A stretch of 7,537 nucleotides of DNA from Pseudomonadota bacterium (GCA_021813195.1 JAKALI010000183.1:1-7537), one strand, 5' to 3'. Shown: positions 1-5,889, counted from the stretch's first letter. Numbers and translations: made by a program. The notes: generated from the letters alone by a model not told the origin.

Positions 1-885
1 CTTTGTCGCGGCAGTGATCTGTCCCGCGTCGCAACCTTGGAAGGTCTGAGTTACGATGAAGTCGAGGGCATCTATCTCCGCCAAGGCGAAGCGGCGTTGG
101 CATCACAACACCTGCCCCCTTTTCGTATCTTGGGCATTGATGAAATTGCGCTGAAGAAAGGGCATGGTAACTTTGTCCTTGTCCTTTCGGCACCAGAACA
201 GAGTCGCGTCTTGGCGGTGCTCGCAGATCGCAGCCAAGCCACGCTCGAAAAATGGCTTGCTGAGTTGCCCCCCGAACAACGAGCCGCCATTGAGTCGGTC
301 TGTATTGACATGTGGGAGCCCTACAGCCACGCGATTGAGAAGAAACTGCCCCATGCCAAAATCGTGGTTGACCGCTTTCATGCGCAGAAGAACCTGAATG
401 ATGCTCTGACCAAGGCGCGCCGCGAAGTGCAACGGCAAGCCCCCGACGAGGTGCGTGAGGCACTCAAGGGCTGCCGCTGGTTGCTCGTGCGGAATCGCGA
501 AGAGCTCACAACGGAGCAGCGTACTCAACTGGAAACTGCGTGTGCCGCCTGCCCGGAACTCAAGACCTGTTACGACCTGAAGGAAGAGTTTCGCGAGTTG
601 TTCTCTCTCCCAGATCGTGCCACCGCTGAACCAGCGCTACAGGAATGGCAATGCAAGGTCAAGGAAAGTGGAGTCAAAGCCTTCGAGCCGTTTCTGACCA
701 CCTTGAACAATTGGGGCCAGTATATTCTGAACTACTTCGACGAACGCCTCACCAGTGGCTTCGTCGAGGGGATGAACAACAAGATCAAGTTGCTCAAACG
801 CATCGCCTTTGGTTTTCGCAATTTCGACCACTTTGCCCTGCGGGTTCGAATTGAGTGCGCTCCGGCGGCGGTGCTACCCCACTGA
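1..885 (+). CDS. ISL3-family DDE transposase, 5' end outside window
   Basis: The enzyme cuts and rejoins the ends of its own insertion sequence. The frame is open to the first base of the window (residues before the TTG at 37 read LCRGSDLSRVATLEGLSYDE), so the true start and the N-terminal zinc-finger/HTH region lie upstream. Numbering from the TTG at 37, the DDE catalytic set is complete: D35 in GIDEIALKKGH, D91 in VCIDMWEPY, and E244 in SGFVEGMNNKIK. Other family hallmarks are VVDRFHAQKNL (111-121) and the C-terminal FGFRNFDHF (258-266). The last residues (RIECAPAAVLPH) run into the terminal repeat of the element. No internal stop or frameshift is seen, so the protein could be active if the missing 5' part is intact. 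Confidence 0.93.
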   Translation, partial: LCRGSDLSRVATLEGLSYDEVEGIYLRQGEAALASQHLPPFRILGIDEIALKKGHGNFVLVLSAPEQSRVLAVLADRSQATLEKWLAELPPEQRAAIESVCIDMWEPYSHAIEKKLPHAKIVVDRFHAQKNLNDALTKARREVQRQAPDEVREALKGCRWLLVRNREELTTEQRTQLETACAACPELKTCYDLKEEFRELFSLPDRATAEPALQEWQCKVKESGVKAFEPFLTTLNNWGQYILNYFDERLTSGFVEGMNNKIKLLKRIAFGFRNFDHFALRVRIECAPAAVLPH

Positions 886-899
886 TTCCTGAAGAGCCC
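879..899 (+). repeat. Probable right terminal inverted repeat of the ISL3 element
   Basis: The segment reads CCACTGATTCCTGAAGAGCC plus one C; its complement begins GGGCTCTTCAGGAATC, the terminal pattern I associate with ISL3 elements. It overlaps the last two codons and stop of the transposase. IS4-type coding sequence starts right after it. The partner left repeat is outside the window, so the exact boundary is known only to within a base or two. Confidence 0.65.
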
Positions 900-1778
900 A
901 AAATCCAACTAACCTTCGAGTTCCTGTGCGGCGGGATGTCCGGGATCTGTTTGCAAGCTGGACGCTCCCCCGATCAGTCCTATACTGGGGAACTCCAAGC
1001 GATCCCGCCGGACGCCTTGTATCTGAGTGACTTGGGCTACTTCGTGCTCTCGCGGTTCCGAACGATCGCTGAACATCGGGCTTATTTCCTGAGCCGGTTT
1101 GACACGAAAACCGCTCTGTTTACCGCCACGGGCGAGCTCCTAGAGCTCTTGGCCTGGTTACGGACTCAGGCCGAACCACAGTTCGAGCAAAACGTGCTCA
1201 TTGGGAGCCAAGAACGGCTGCCCTGCCGGATGGTCGTGGTGCGTGTTCCCCAGGAAGTGGCCGATGAACGTCGTCGCAAAGCGTACGAGACGGCGCGCCG
1301 CAAGGGACGGACGCCGAGTGAGCGGCATTTGGAATTGATGAATTGGAGCCTCTTCATCACCAATGTACCTGCCACGAGGCTGACGCTCCACCAAGTCGTG
1401 ACTTTGTATTGCGTGCGGTGGCAGATCGAGTTGATTTTCAAGTTGTGGAAGAGCGAATGTGCATTGGATCGGGTCGCCGGTCGTCGTCGGGCACGAGTGT
1501 TGAGCGAGTTGTATGCCAAGTTGATTGGGATCGTCGTGATGCAATTCGTGCTAGCACCCTATCGGGTCGGTGAGCGTGAACTCAGTGTCGTGAAGGTCGT
1601 TCACATCATTCAACACCACATCCCACGTTTGATTGAACGCCTGGACGACTTGGAGCAACTCACTGAAACGCTGCAAGCCCTGGCGGAGCGCTTTCTCCAG
1701 AACGGCCTGAAAGACAAGCGTCAAAAGCGTCTGACCACCTACCAAGAGATCCGTGCATCGGAGGCTTTATTCGCTTGA
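900..1778 (+). pseudogene. IS4-family transposase, N-terminus lost (ISL3 insertion)
   Basis: From 900 the frame reads KIQLTFEFLCGG and continues unbroken to the TGA at 1776-1778. It contains the second catalytic Asp in YLSDLGYF (D codon near 1029) and a perfect IS4-family YREK signature, Y-x2-R-x3-E-x6-K, in YCVRWQIELIFKLWK (about 1407-1451), which carries the catalytic Glu. The first catalytic Asp and roughly the N-terminal third expected for the family are absent. An open frame continues back to a GTG at 855, but those 15 codons are ISL3 terminal sequence read out of frame, not IS4 protein. The clean join at the ISL3 end suggests that the 5' part of this gene may survive on the far side of the ISL3 element. 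As it stands the protein cannot be active. Confidence 0.85.
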
Positions 1779-2107
1779 CGCCTATGGCGTACAGCCCCCT
1801 TGGCGGTCCCCATCATGATTGGCAACTCTCCAATTGGCAAGCGCATTGTCCAGAAGCGAGCACGCTTGGAGATATACTGCTGTCTATACAACATCGGCTG
1901 AACTCAACGACTTTGTACAAAGGAAGAAGAAAATAATGATGGGAAGGCACATTCTAGAGCAAATTCCTATTCGCATTACGGTCTTGGAGTCAACGCTTTA
2001 GCGGGTTTGCGGCGCAAAAGCAATAAACCGCCTAAAGGCTCGACTCCGGCAAACCATAGATCAGACTGGAATCCGCTCTAAAGAGATTCTCTCTATCAAG
2101 GTCAACC
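1779..2107. other. Intergenic stretch, no convincing gene
   Basis: This stretch separates the IS4 remnant from the JAB gene. Its first 20 to 25 bases probably include the right end of the IS4 element (CCTATGGCGTACAGCCCCCT follows the stop closely), but the partner repeat is not visible. An 8-bp direct repeat, ATTGGCAA, occurs at 1818-1825 and 1833-1840. A 60-codon open frame starts at a TTG at 1819 and ends in TAG at 1999-2001 (C-terminal residues IPIRITVLESTL); I recognise no family in it, it has no good ribosome-binding site, and it may be the decayed 3' end of a lost gene. No clear -35/-10 pair for the downstream operon could be picked out. Confidence 0.5.
1986..2047. repeat. Long imperfect inverted repeat upstream of the JAB gene
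   Basis: The arms GGAGTC (1986-1991) and CTTTAGCGG (1996-2004) pair with GACTCC (2042-2047) and with CTAAAG plus CCGC (2028-2037). A symmetric 4-nt internal loop and a short bulge interrupt the helix, and TTT (2006-2008) can pair with AAA (2025-2027), leaving a loop of about 16 nt. No T-run follows the right arm, so this is not a standard intrinsic terminator. It could be an operator, the end of a small mobile element, or a structured leader 60 nt before the JAB start. Confidence 0.55.
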
Positions 2108-2608
2108 ATGGCGACGCTTCCCAATCGAATCTGGCTCTCGACTTCACTTCTAGAAAACACAACCCGATGTCTTCGTTCCTTTGGTGTGGAAGGAGAGAAG
2201 CACGAAGGGATTGTCTACTGGGCCGGTGTGGAAACAGTCTCGCACTGGTGGTTGCTAGCTTGTATTAGGCCCGACGCGGTGACGACTTGGGGTTCCTATC
2301 AAACAACTGCTGCGACAAATGCAAAAGCAATACTTGCTGCAAGTCGTTACGAATTGCACATTCTTGCCCAAGTTCACAGCCACCCTGGAAATTGGGTGAG
2401 CCACTCGCAAGGCGACCAAGAAGGAGCGTTGATGCCCTTCGAAGGCTTTCTCTCAGTAGTTGTTCCAAATTATGGTTTGCAGGATGTCTTCTCGCTGGAA
2501 CAGTGTGGAATCCATCGATTCGAAAAGGGTCAGTTTAGACACTTGGTGAACAGTCAGGTCAAGACATTGTTCCACATTGTTCCAACAGAGTTGAGCATAA
2601 ATGAATAA
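2108..2608 (+). CDS. JAB/JAMM-family deubiquitinase-like metallopeptidase (BilC/Cap3-like)
   Basis: The product is a 166-residue single-domain JAB/MPN protein, predicted to be a cytoplasmic zinc isopeptidase that cleaves after a ubiquitin-like protein. The complete JAMM signature E-x(n)-HxH-x(10)-D is visible: E33 in KHEGIVYWAG, H90 and H92 in HSHPG, S100 and D103 in SQGD. Length fits a stand-alone prokaryotic JAB domain. The ATG at 2108 has AAGG at 2098-2101 with a 6-nt gap. Its 3' end overlaps the E1-like gene by 8 nt (ATGAATAA), so the two are probably translationally coupled. By family knowledge, JAB plus E1-like neighbours occur in bacterial ubiquitin-like conjugation and anti-phage modules, where the peptidase matures the modifier or removes it from targets. 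A role in cysteine or molybdopterin sulfur-carrier metabolism is the alternative, but no such genes are nearby. Confidence 0.88.
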   Translation: MATLPNRIWLSTSLLENTTRCLRSFGVEGEKHEGIVYWAGVETVSHWWLLACIRPDAVTTWGSYQTTAATNAKAILAASRYELHILAQVHSHPGNWVSHSQGDQEGALMPFEGFLSVVVPNYGLQDVFSLEQCGIHRFEKGQFRHLVNSQVKTLFHIVPTELSINE

Positions 2609-4010
2609 TTCGATTCTGAAATCAGATTTGAATGCCACAGAGTTCTATGTCCAATCACAGGATCGGATAAGGCGATACTTGAAAGGAGATTTTTTTGAAT
2701 CTGTCTCCATCGCGCTAGCTACATCTGCTGAAACGGCACAGTCGTATTCGGGTCAAGTTCTCACTTTAGTTGCTGCCAATCTGCTCAGCCGATTTTGCAG
2801 ACACGTAATCCTTTCCCTCCCCGATATCCTACTCCATCCTCATCTTGCTCAACCCCCTAATCAATGGTTGATAGAGCGCGTGCAGTCAGAGATGTATGGC
2901 GCTAATCCTTATGGACATTTTGAAGAGAGCAAGATAATACCCAAGCAGGTAGATTATATCCTACAATTGGGAAAAAGCGACAACGGCAGATTGAGCGCCA
3001 ACCTTGTAGCAGACGGAGATGGTTGGGTAGCGTACATTGCACGAAATGATCAATCGCCTTTTGAGAAACATGTTAGCCTCAATCCCGTGGGACCCGCGGC
3101 GGCGGCTTGTATGGCAATCGCCGATATCTTCAAAGTCTTCACTGGCGTTCCTGAGCATCTGCGAATTGACCGACTGGTTCTCTCTTTTTTCGACTTCTCG
3201 CTAAACGAGTCATGTTTACTTGCACCCGCGATACCTGCCGTCATTGATATTGGACGGACCCAGATGATTGGTGTCGGTTCCGTTGGATCGTCAGTCCTTT
3301 ACATGTTGAGTCTGCTTCCGGTGAAGGGACACTTGGACTTGATTGATCATCAATGCGTCGAGTTGGTCAACCTAGACCGCGCGCCGATATTTGCAGCGTC
3401 TGATGTAGGACGTCCAAAAGTAAGTGTTGGCGAGCGATGGATTCGCGGAAGTGGGCTTCAGGTGCGTCCACATCAAGCGAAGTTCTCTGAATTCATCGGG
3501 ACCCATTCGCGCTTTGAACAGTCGCCTGATCTCGTACTGTTATTAGCGAACGAGCATAACGTGTACGCCGATCTACAAAGCAATTTCCCTCCACTTATAA
3601 TTTACGGAACGACCACAGCAAGTTGGGGTGTCAATCTGGGTAGACATATCCCATTGAAAGAAGAGTGCGTGTTGTGCCGCTATCCCAATCAGGTTGAACC
3701 AATCTACAAATGCGCTACAACAGATTTCATGTCGCTGCAGCAAGCAGAACAAACAGAACGTGTTGACGCTTCATTACCTTTCCTTTCTTTCATGGCAGGA
3801 GTTCTGGCAACTGCTGAGTTGCTGAAGGCACAATTCCAGGGCTATCCTTTCCATGGTGGTTTTGCATACCTTGATCTAATAGGCGTACTTGGGCGGATAG
3901 ATCTTTTGCATAGAGAAAAGCGAAGTGAGTGCTTGTGCAATCAACAAAGTCGAAGAATCTACAAGCAGTGTTTAAAGGGTTCACGATGGGCTAAGCTTTC
4001 TCTGGATTGA
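2601..4010 (+). CDS. ThiF/E1-like adenylyltransferase with N-terminal pseudo-E1 domain (BilD-like)
   Basis: The 469-residue protein is predicted to adenylate the C-terminus of a ubiquitin-like protein with ATP and pass it on as a thioester. The C-terminal half (about 213-430) is the active Rossmann domain: glycine loop GVGSVGS (224-230), D249 in DLIDHQCVELVNLDR (246-260) with N257 and R260, and K273 in DVGRPK. C356 and C359 (ECVLC), with C444 and C446 (ECLC), could hold a structural zinc; C371 (KCATTD) is a candidate thioester cysteine. The position where MoeB/ThiF carry the Mg-binding Asp reads LLANEHN (N317-E318), a deviation. Residues 1-205 look like a degenerate Rossmann half: SGQVLTLVAANLLSRF (50-65) lacks a GxGxxG loop, while NPVGPAAAACMAIADIFKVF (161-180) resembles the helix that follows the core in E1 proteins. 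This layout recalls the inactive plus active halves of eukaryotic E1 and of bacterial Bil-type E1. No fused E2 domain is seen, unlike Cap2. Confidence 0.85.
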   Translation: MNNSILKSDLNATEFYVQSQDRIRRYLKGDFFESVSIALATSAETAQSYSGQVLTLVAANLLSRFCRHVILSLPDILLHPHLAQPPNQWLIERVQSEMYGANPYGHFEESKIIPKQVDYILQLGKSDNGRLSANLVADGDGWVAYIARNDQSPFEKHVSLNPVGPAAAACMAIADIFKVFTGVPEHLRIDRLVLSFFDFSLNESCLLAPAIPAVIDIGRTQMIGVGSVGSSVLYMLSLLPVKGHLDLIDHQCVELVNLDRAPIFAASDVGRPKVSVGERWIRGSGLQVRPHQAKFSEFIGTHSRFEQSPDLVLLLANEHNVYADLQSNFPPLIIYGTTTASWGVNLGRHIPLKEECVLCRYPNQVEPIYKCATTDFMSLQQAEQTERVDASLPFLSFMAGVLATAELLKAQFQGYPFHGGFAYLDLIGVLGRIDLLHREKRSECLCNQQSRRIYKQCLKGSRWAKLSLD

Positions 4011-4046
4011 CACGACTATTCTCGGGGAAGAAGGGAGGTGAAACAG

Positions 4047-4250
4047 ATGGCAAAGTATAATCGCAACAGCGGCAAGCCATGGACGAGCCGTGACGTTCAG
4101 CAGTTGAAGGAATTGGTGCGCGGGAATACACCAACTCGGGTCATAGGCCTCAAATTGGGCCGCACCGAGGACGCAGTTCGTAGCAAAGCGAGTGACTTGG
4201 ACGTCTCACTCAATCCGCCTAACCAATCGCCTTACGGACGCGGAAAGTAG
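4047..4250 (+). CDS. Small SANT/Myb-like helix-turn-helix protein
   Basis: The product is 67 residues, basic and cytoplasmic. The core PWTSRDVQQLKELVRG (11-26) followed by TRVIGLKLGRTEDAVRSKA (30-48) has the shape of a three-helix SANT/Myb or GcrA-like DNA-binding fold; short proteins with nearly this pattern (GNTPTRVIGLKLGRTEDAVR) are widespread hypothetical proteins in bacteria, with no assigned function that I know. The ATG at 4047 is chosen because GGGAGGTG (4033-4040) sits 6 nt before it; the GTG at 4038 lies within that site. It starts 36 nt after the E1-like gene on the same strand, so it could share its transcript, but a direct role in the conjugation module is only a guess. Confidence 0.8.
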   Translation: MAKYNRNSGKPWTSRDVQQLKELVRGNTPTRVIGLKLGRTEDAVRSKASDLDVSLNPPNQSPYGRGK

Positions 4251-4264
4251 ACGGGTGAGAACTG

Positions 4265-4310
4265 TACGCGCGTTAATTGACTGCGGAAATGCCGTTAATT
4301 GGCGCGCGTA
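4265..4310. repeat. Strong GC/AT inverted repeat after the small HTH gene
   Basis: The left arm TACGCGCGTTAATTGAC (4265-4281) pairs with GTTAATTGGCGCGCGTA (4294-4310) at all but two positions (C:A or G:T type contacts), with a 12-nt loop. It begins 15 nt after the stop of the small HTH gene. The right side is followed by TAAAA rather than a T-run, so termination would be atypical. A transcript 3'-end stabiliser, an operator for the neighbouring DNA-binding protein, or a mobile-element end are all possible. Confidence 0.6.
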
Positions 4311-4359
4311 TAAAACCCATATGTTTCCTTGAAACCTCAGATGATACGATCCACTCGGA

Positions 4360-4529
4360 CCATACAATGCGGCGAGCTATACTGGGGCATACTATGCACG
4401 CCTCTACGGACTCACCCGCGAAGAACTGAACTACTTGAATCCCGAAAAGGTGTATCGCAGGGTTTCCCAAACGAAACGTTCTTCACACTTGGGGAGTCAT
4501 ATGGTGTGGTTTCCATTGTAAGACGGAAA
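4360..4529 (+). pseudogene. Decayed C-terminal fragment of an N6-adenine DNA methyltransferase
   Basis: One frame reads AYYARLYGLTREELNYLNPE (4387-4446), and from about 4461 a second frame reads GFPNETFFTLGESYG. Joined, they match the tail pattern I know from large N6-adenine methyltransferases of restriction and defence systems: YARLYGLTRDELRYILDP, then a few residues, then FPGETFRVLK. The frame change between about 4450 and 4461 is a small indel. Everything upstream that such a protein needs (the SAM-binding and NPPY motifs) is absent, and stops lie close on both sides, so this is a relic. It suggests that a restriction-modification or DISARM-like locus once stood here. Identification rests on about 45 residues recalled from the family and is therefore moderate. 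Confidence 0.6.
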
Positions 4530-4806
4530 TGAAAAAGATTCGTTCAAGCGTGAACGACCTCTAAAGTGCCACTCCTCAAACGGAAAAATTCCACGCCAAC
4601 GTCGAAAAAAGGGCGGTTTTCCAGCGCAAGAGAGAAAAACGGCGGACACGATTATCCGCGGCATTTTTCCTGAACCAGAGGACCGGGATTCCATCACAAC
4701 GCAGAAAAAGATCCGAGGTGAATCGTTCTCGTAGACCGAGTTTCCAGCATAACTCAGAAAAAAGTCCGATGGACGTTCAGAACGACCTGAAAAGCTTCCA
4801 CCTCTT
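4509..4806. repeat. Cluster of degenerate A-tract direct repeats
   Basis: Imperfect copies share the layout TTCCA, a few bases, AA, a few bases, GAAAAA, then a CCG/CGG-like triplet. TTCCA starts at 4511, 4589, 4619, 4689 and 4742; the matching A-tracts are near 4531, 4604, 4633, 4704 and 4758, with an extra GGAAAAATTCC near 4581. The first and last copies also share the downstream tail GAACGACCT (4552-4560 and 4780-4788) followed by an AAAG and a CCAC, so these two are related over about 65 nt. Spacing is irregular (30 to 78 nt), unlike CRISPR. No gene is seen on either strand; a long minus-strand open frame here is explained by the repeats. Confidence 0.5.
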
Positions 4807-4825
4807 CGTAGGTGGAAGCTTTTTT
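4791..4825 (+). terminator. Intrinsic terminator with 13-bp perfect stem
   Basis: AAAGCTTCCACCT (4791-4803) pairs perfectly with AGGTGGAAGCTTT (4810-4822) around the loop CTTCGT, and T continues to 4825. It is a textbook rho-independent terminator for plus-strand transcription. The nearest intact plus-strand gene is the small HTH gene, more than 500 nt upstream, so it may once have served the lost methyltransferase gene. On the minus strand the stem is followed by only four T, so reverse activity would be weak. Confidence 0.88.
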
Positions 4826-4841
4826 GTGCTCGGACTCCTCC

Positions 4842-5389
4842 ACTCGGTGAGAAGTCCTTTGCCGTTCCGAGATGTTTCACGGGTTCACCTTCGCAACGGT
4901 TGTCGCATCGATGAACCCCTGTCCATGTGGCTACACAACGATCCGGTGAAGGAATGTACCTGTTCGCTAACAAATGTGTTGCGTTACCAAAAACGCATCA
5001 GCGGTCCACTGCTCGACCGCATTGACATTCACATCGAAGTGCCGCGCGTGGATTACGAGAAATTATCAGGGGATCGCCTGGGCGAGATATCGGAAACGAT
5101 TCGTGCACGCGTGGAAAAAGCGCGGGCGCGCCAACGTGAACGATTGGCGGGGACGAATTTGCAATGCAACGGCGATATGGGTTCAGCGGAAGTGAGGCAG
5201 TATTGTGTGATCGAGAAGGCGAGCAAGAGTCTGTTGCGTGCGGCGATGCAGCAGATGCAGATGAGCGCGCGGGCGTATCATCGCATTCTCAAACTCGCGC
5301 GCACGATTGCGGACTTGGCGGGCAGTGACAAAATTGAAACGCCGCATCTCGCAGAGGCGATTCAGTACCGACCCAGGAAGCAAGCATAG
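4842..5389 (+). pseudogene. comM: ComM (YifB) Mg-chelatase-like ATPase, truncated and frameshifted
   Basis: ComM is a hexameric AAA+ helicase that drives branch migration during natural transformation. Only the C-terminal third remains. Recognisable pieces are SPLPF (near 4852), then in another frame FTFATVVASMNPCPCGY (about 4884-4934), then back in the first frame NDPVKECTCS, LRYQKRISGPLLDRIDIHIE (about 4978-5037), the Mg-chelatase C-terminal region MSARAYHRILKLARTIADL, and the usual ending HLAEAIQYRP before TAG at 5387-5389. Two compensating indels, one near 4876-4886 and one near 4931-4937, shift and restore the frame. The Lon-like N-terminal domain, Walker A and Walker B are missing; unrelated repeats and a terminator lie upstream. 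The last 150 codons are well preserved, so the loss is probably fairly recent. An intact copy may exist elsewhere in the genome. Confidence 0.88.
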
Positions 5390-5593
5390 CAAAGCGTCGG
5401 TAATTGAAGCGGCACACAGCCGGCGACGTTTGTTAGGACGTGTGGGTAAGTTGCCACCACATGCCAGCTCTCTGTCGACGCGTTTCCCTCGTTAGACAAC
5501 AAGTGCGCGCTTTGGAGCCGCTGATCGATTCCATAGATGATACCTTCGCATCTCAGAATGACCCGCCCGTATCTATCTGCGTCCAAATGTCTA

Positions 5594-5602
5594 TGTTATA
5601 AT
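5594..5602 (+). promoter_or_regulatory. Extended -10 promoter for the structured leader
   Basis: TGTTATAAT gives a consensus TATAAT at 5597-5602 with a TGn extension. No good TTGACA is present about 17 nt upstream, which an extended -10 can tolerate. Transcription would start near 5609, exactly where the first predicted hairpin of the leader begins. It reads toward the membrane protein gene at 5890. The preceding 5390-5593 shows no gene or clear signal. Confidence 0.65.
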
Positions 5603-5608
5603 GCGTGC

Positions 5609-5870
5609 GTTGGCAACCGATCCAGCCAACTTGACGCCGTGATGAGTGCGGCGTCGCCATAGTATGACTTGCATTCACCATCGTGATGGGTGCGGGGGTG
5701 AACTGTGATACGGTACGACATCGAGGAATTATCCGAGTCCTCGACGATGATTCGCCATAGTGGGACGCGCACGACCGCTCTTCGCGTCGCCGTGTCTTCA
5801 TCCCGCTCGCATCTTAAAGCCGTGCTTAGAAAAAGGCAGACCATTCGATTGGTCTGCCTTTCTATATTTT
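5609..5870 (+). ncRNA. Candidate structured leader RNA / attenuator
   Basis: Downstream of the promoter, perfect short helices follow one after another: GTTGGC (5609-5614) with GCCAAC (5625-5630); GACGCCG (5633-5639) with CGGCGTC (5649-5655); TTCACC (5674-5679) with GGTGAA (5697-5702), or an alternative inner stem around 5676-5692; TCGAGGA (5721-5727) with TCCTCGA (5738-5744), extendable by CA/TG over a bulge; GACGCG (5764-5769) with CGCGTC (5783-5788). An intrinsic terminator closes the RNA 7 nt before the ribosome-binding site of the next gene. This layout is that of a riboswitch-like attenuator or a small RNA. I do not recognise a known riboswitch class in it. No convincing leader peptide was found. 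Confidence 0.5.
5832..5870 (+). terminator. Intrinsic terminator directly upstream of the membrane protein gene
   Basis: AAAGGCAGACCA (5832-5843) pairs perfectly with TGGTCTGCCTTT (5850-5861) around the loop TTCGAT, followed by CTATATTTT. The 12-bp stem ends 15 nt before the GGAGG at 5877-5881. It would stop transcripts from the promoter at 5594 before they reach the gene, so either it ends a separate small RNA or it is regulated read-through. Confidence 0.82.
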
Positions 5871-5889
5871 CCACACGGAGGAATGAACC

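Larger units (their letters stand above)
1..899 (+). mobile_element. ISL3-family insertion sequence, right part
   Basis: The left part of the element lies outside the window. What is visible is most of the transposase gene followed directly by a probable right terminal inverted repeat ending near position 899. The end, read inward, starts GGGCTCTTC, which is the type of terminus I know for ISL3 elements. The transposase stop codon lies only 14 nt from the end, which is the compact arrangement usual for this family. The sequence immediately after the end is in the middle of another transposase (IS4 family), so this element appears to be nested in it. The family generally makes 8-bp target duplications; the left copy cannot be seen here. 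Confidence 0.75.

Noticed and set aside
1819..2001. 60-codon open frame from TTG as a Ubl or E2 gene
   Set aside because: There is no C-terminal di-Gly, no E2-like Cys motif, no ribosome-binding site and no recognisable family; recorded only as possible decayed sequence.
1986..2047. Inverted repeat as an integron attC site
   Set aside because: The core GTTRRRY/RYYYAAC motifs are not found at the ends, and there is no integrase in the window.
2601..4010. E1-like gene as a Cap2-type E2-E1 fusion of CBASS
   Set aside because: No E2 catalytic motif is seen in the N-terminal 205 residues, and no cyclic-nucleotide synthase gene is present in the window.
4509..4806. Repeat cluster as a CRISPR array
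   Set aside because: Repeats are imperfect, short and spaced 30 to 78 nt apart, without uniform spacers and without cas genes nearby.
4497..4973. A 158-codon minus-strand open frame with repeated FFLSYAGN-like text
   Set aside because: The protein repeats simply mirror the degenerate DNA repeats and the terminator stem; there is no ribosome-binding site or known domain.
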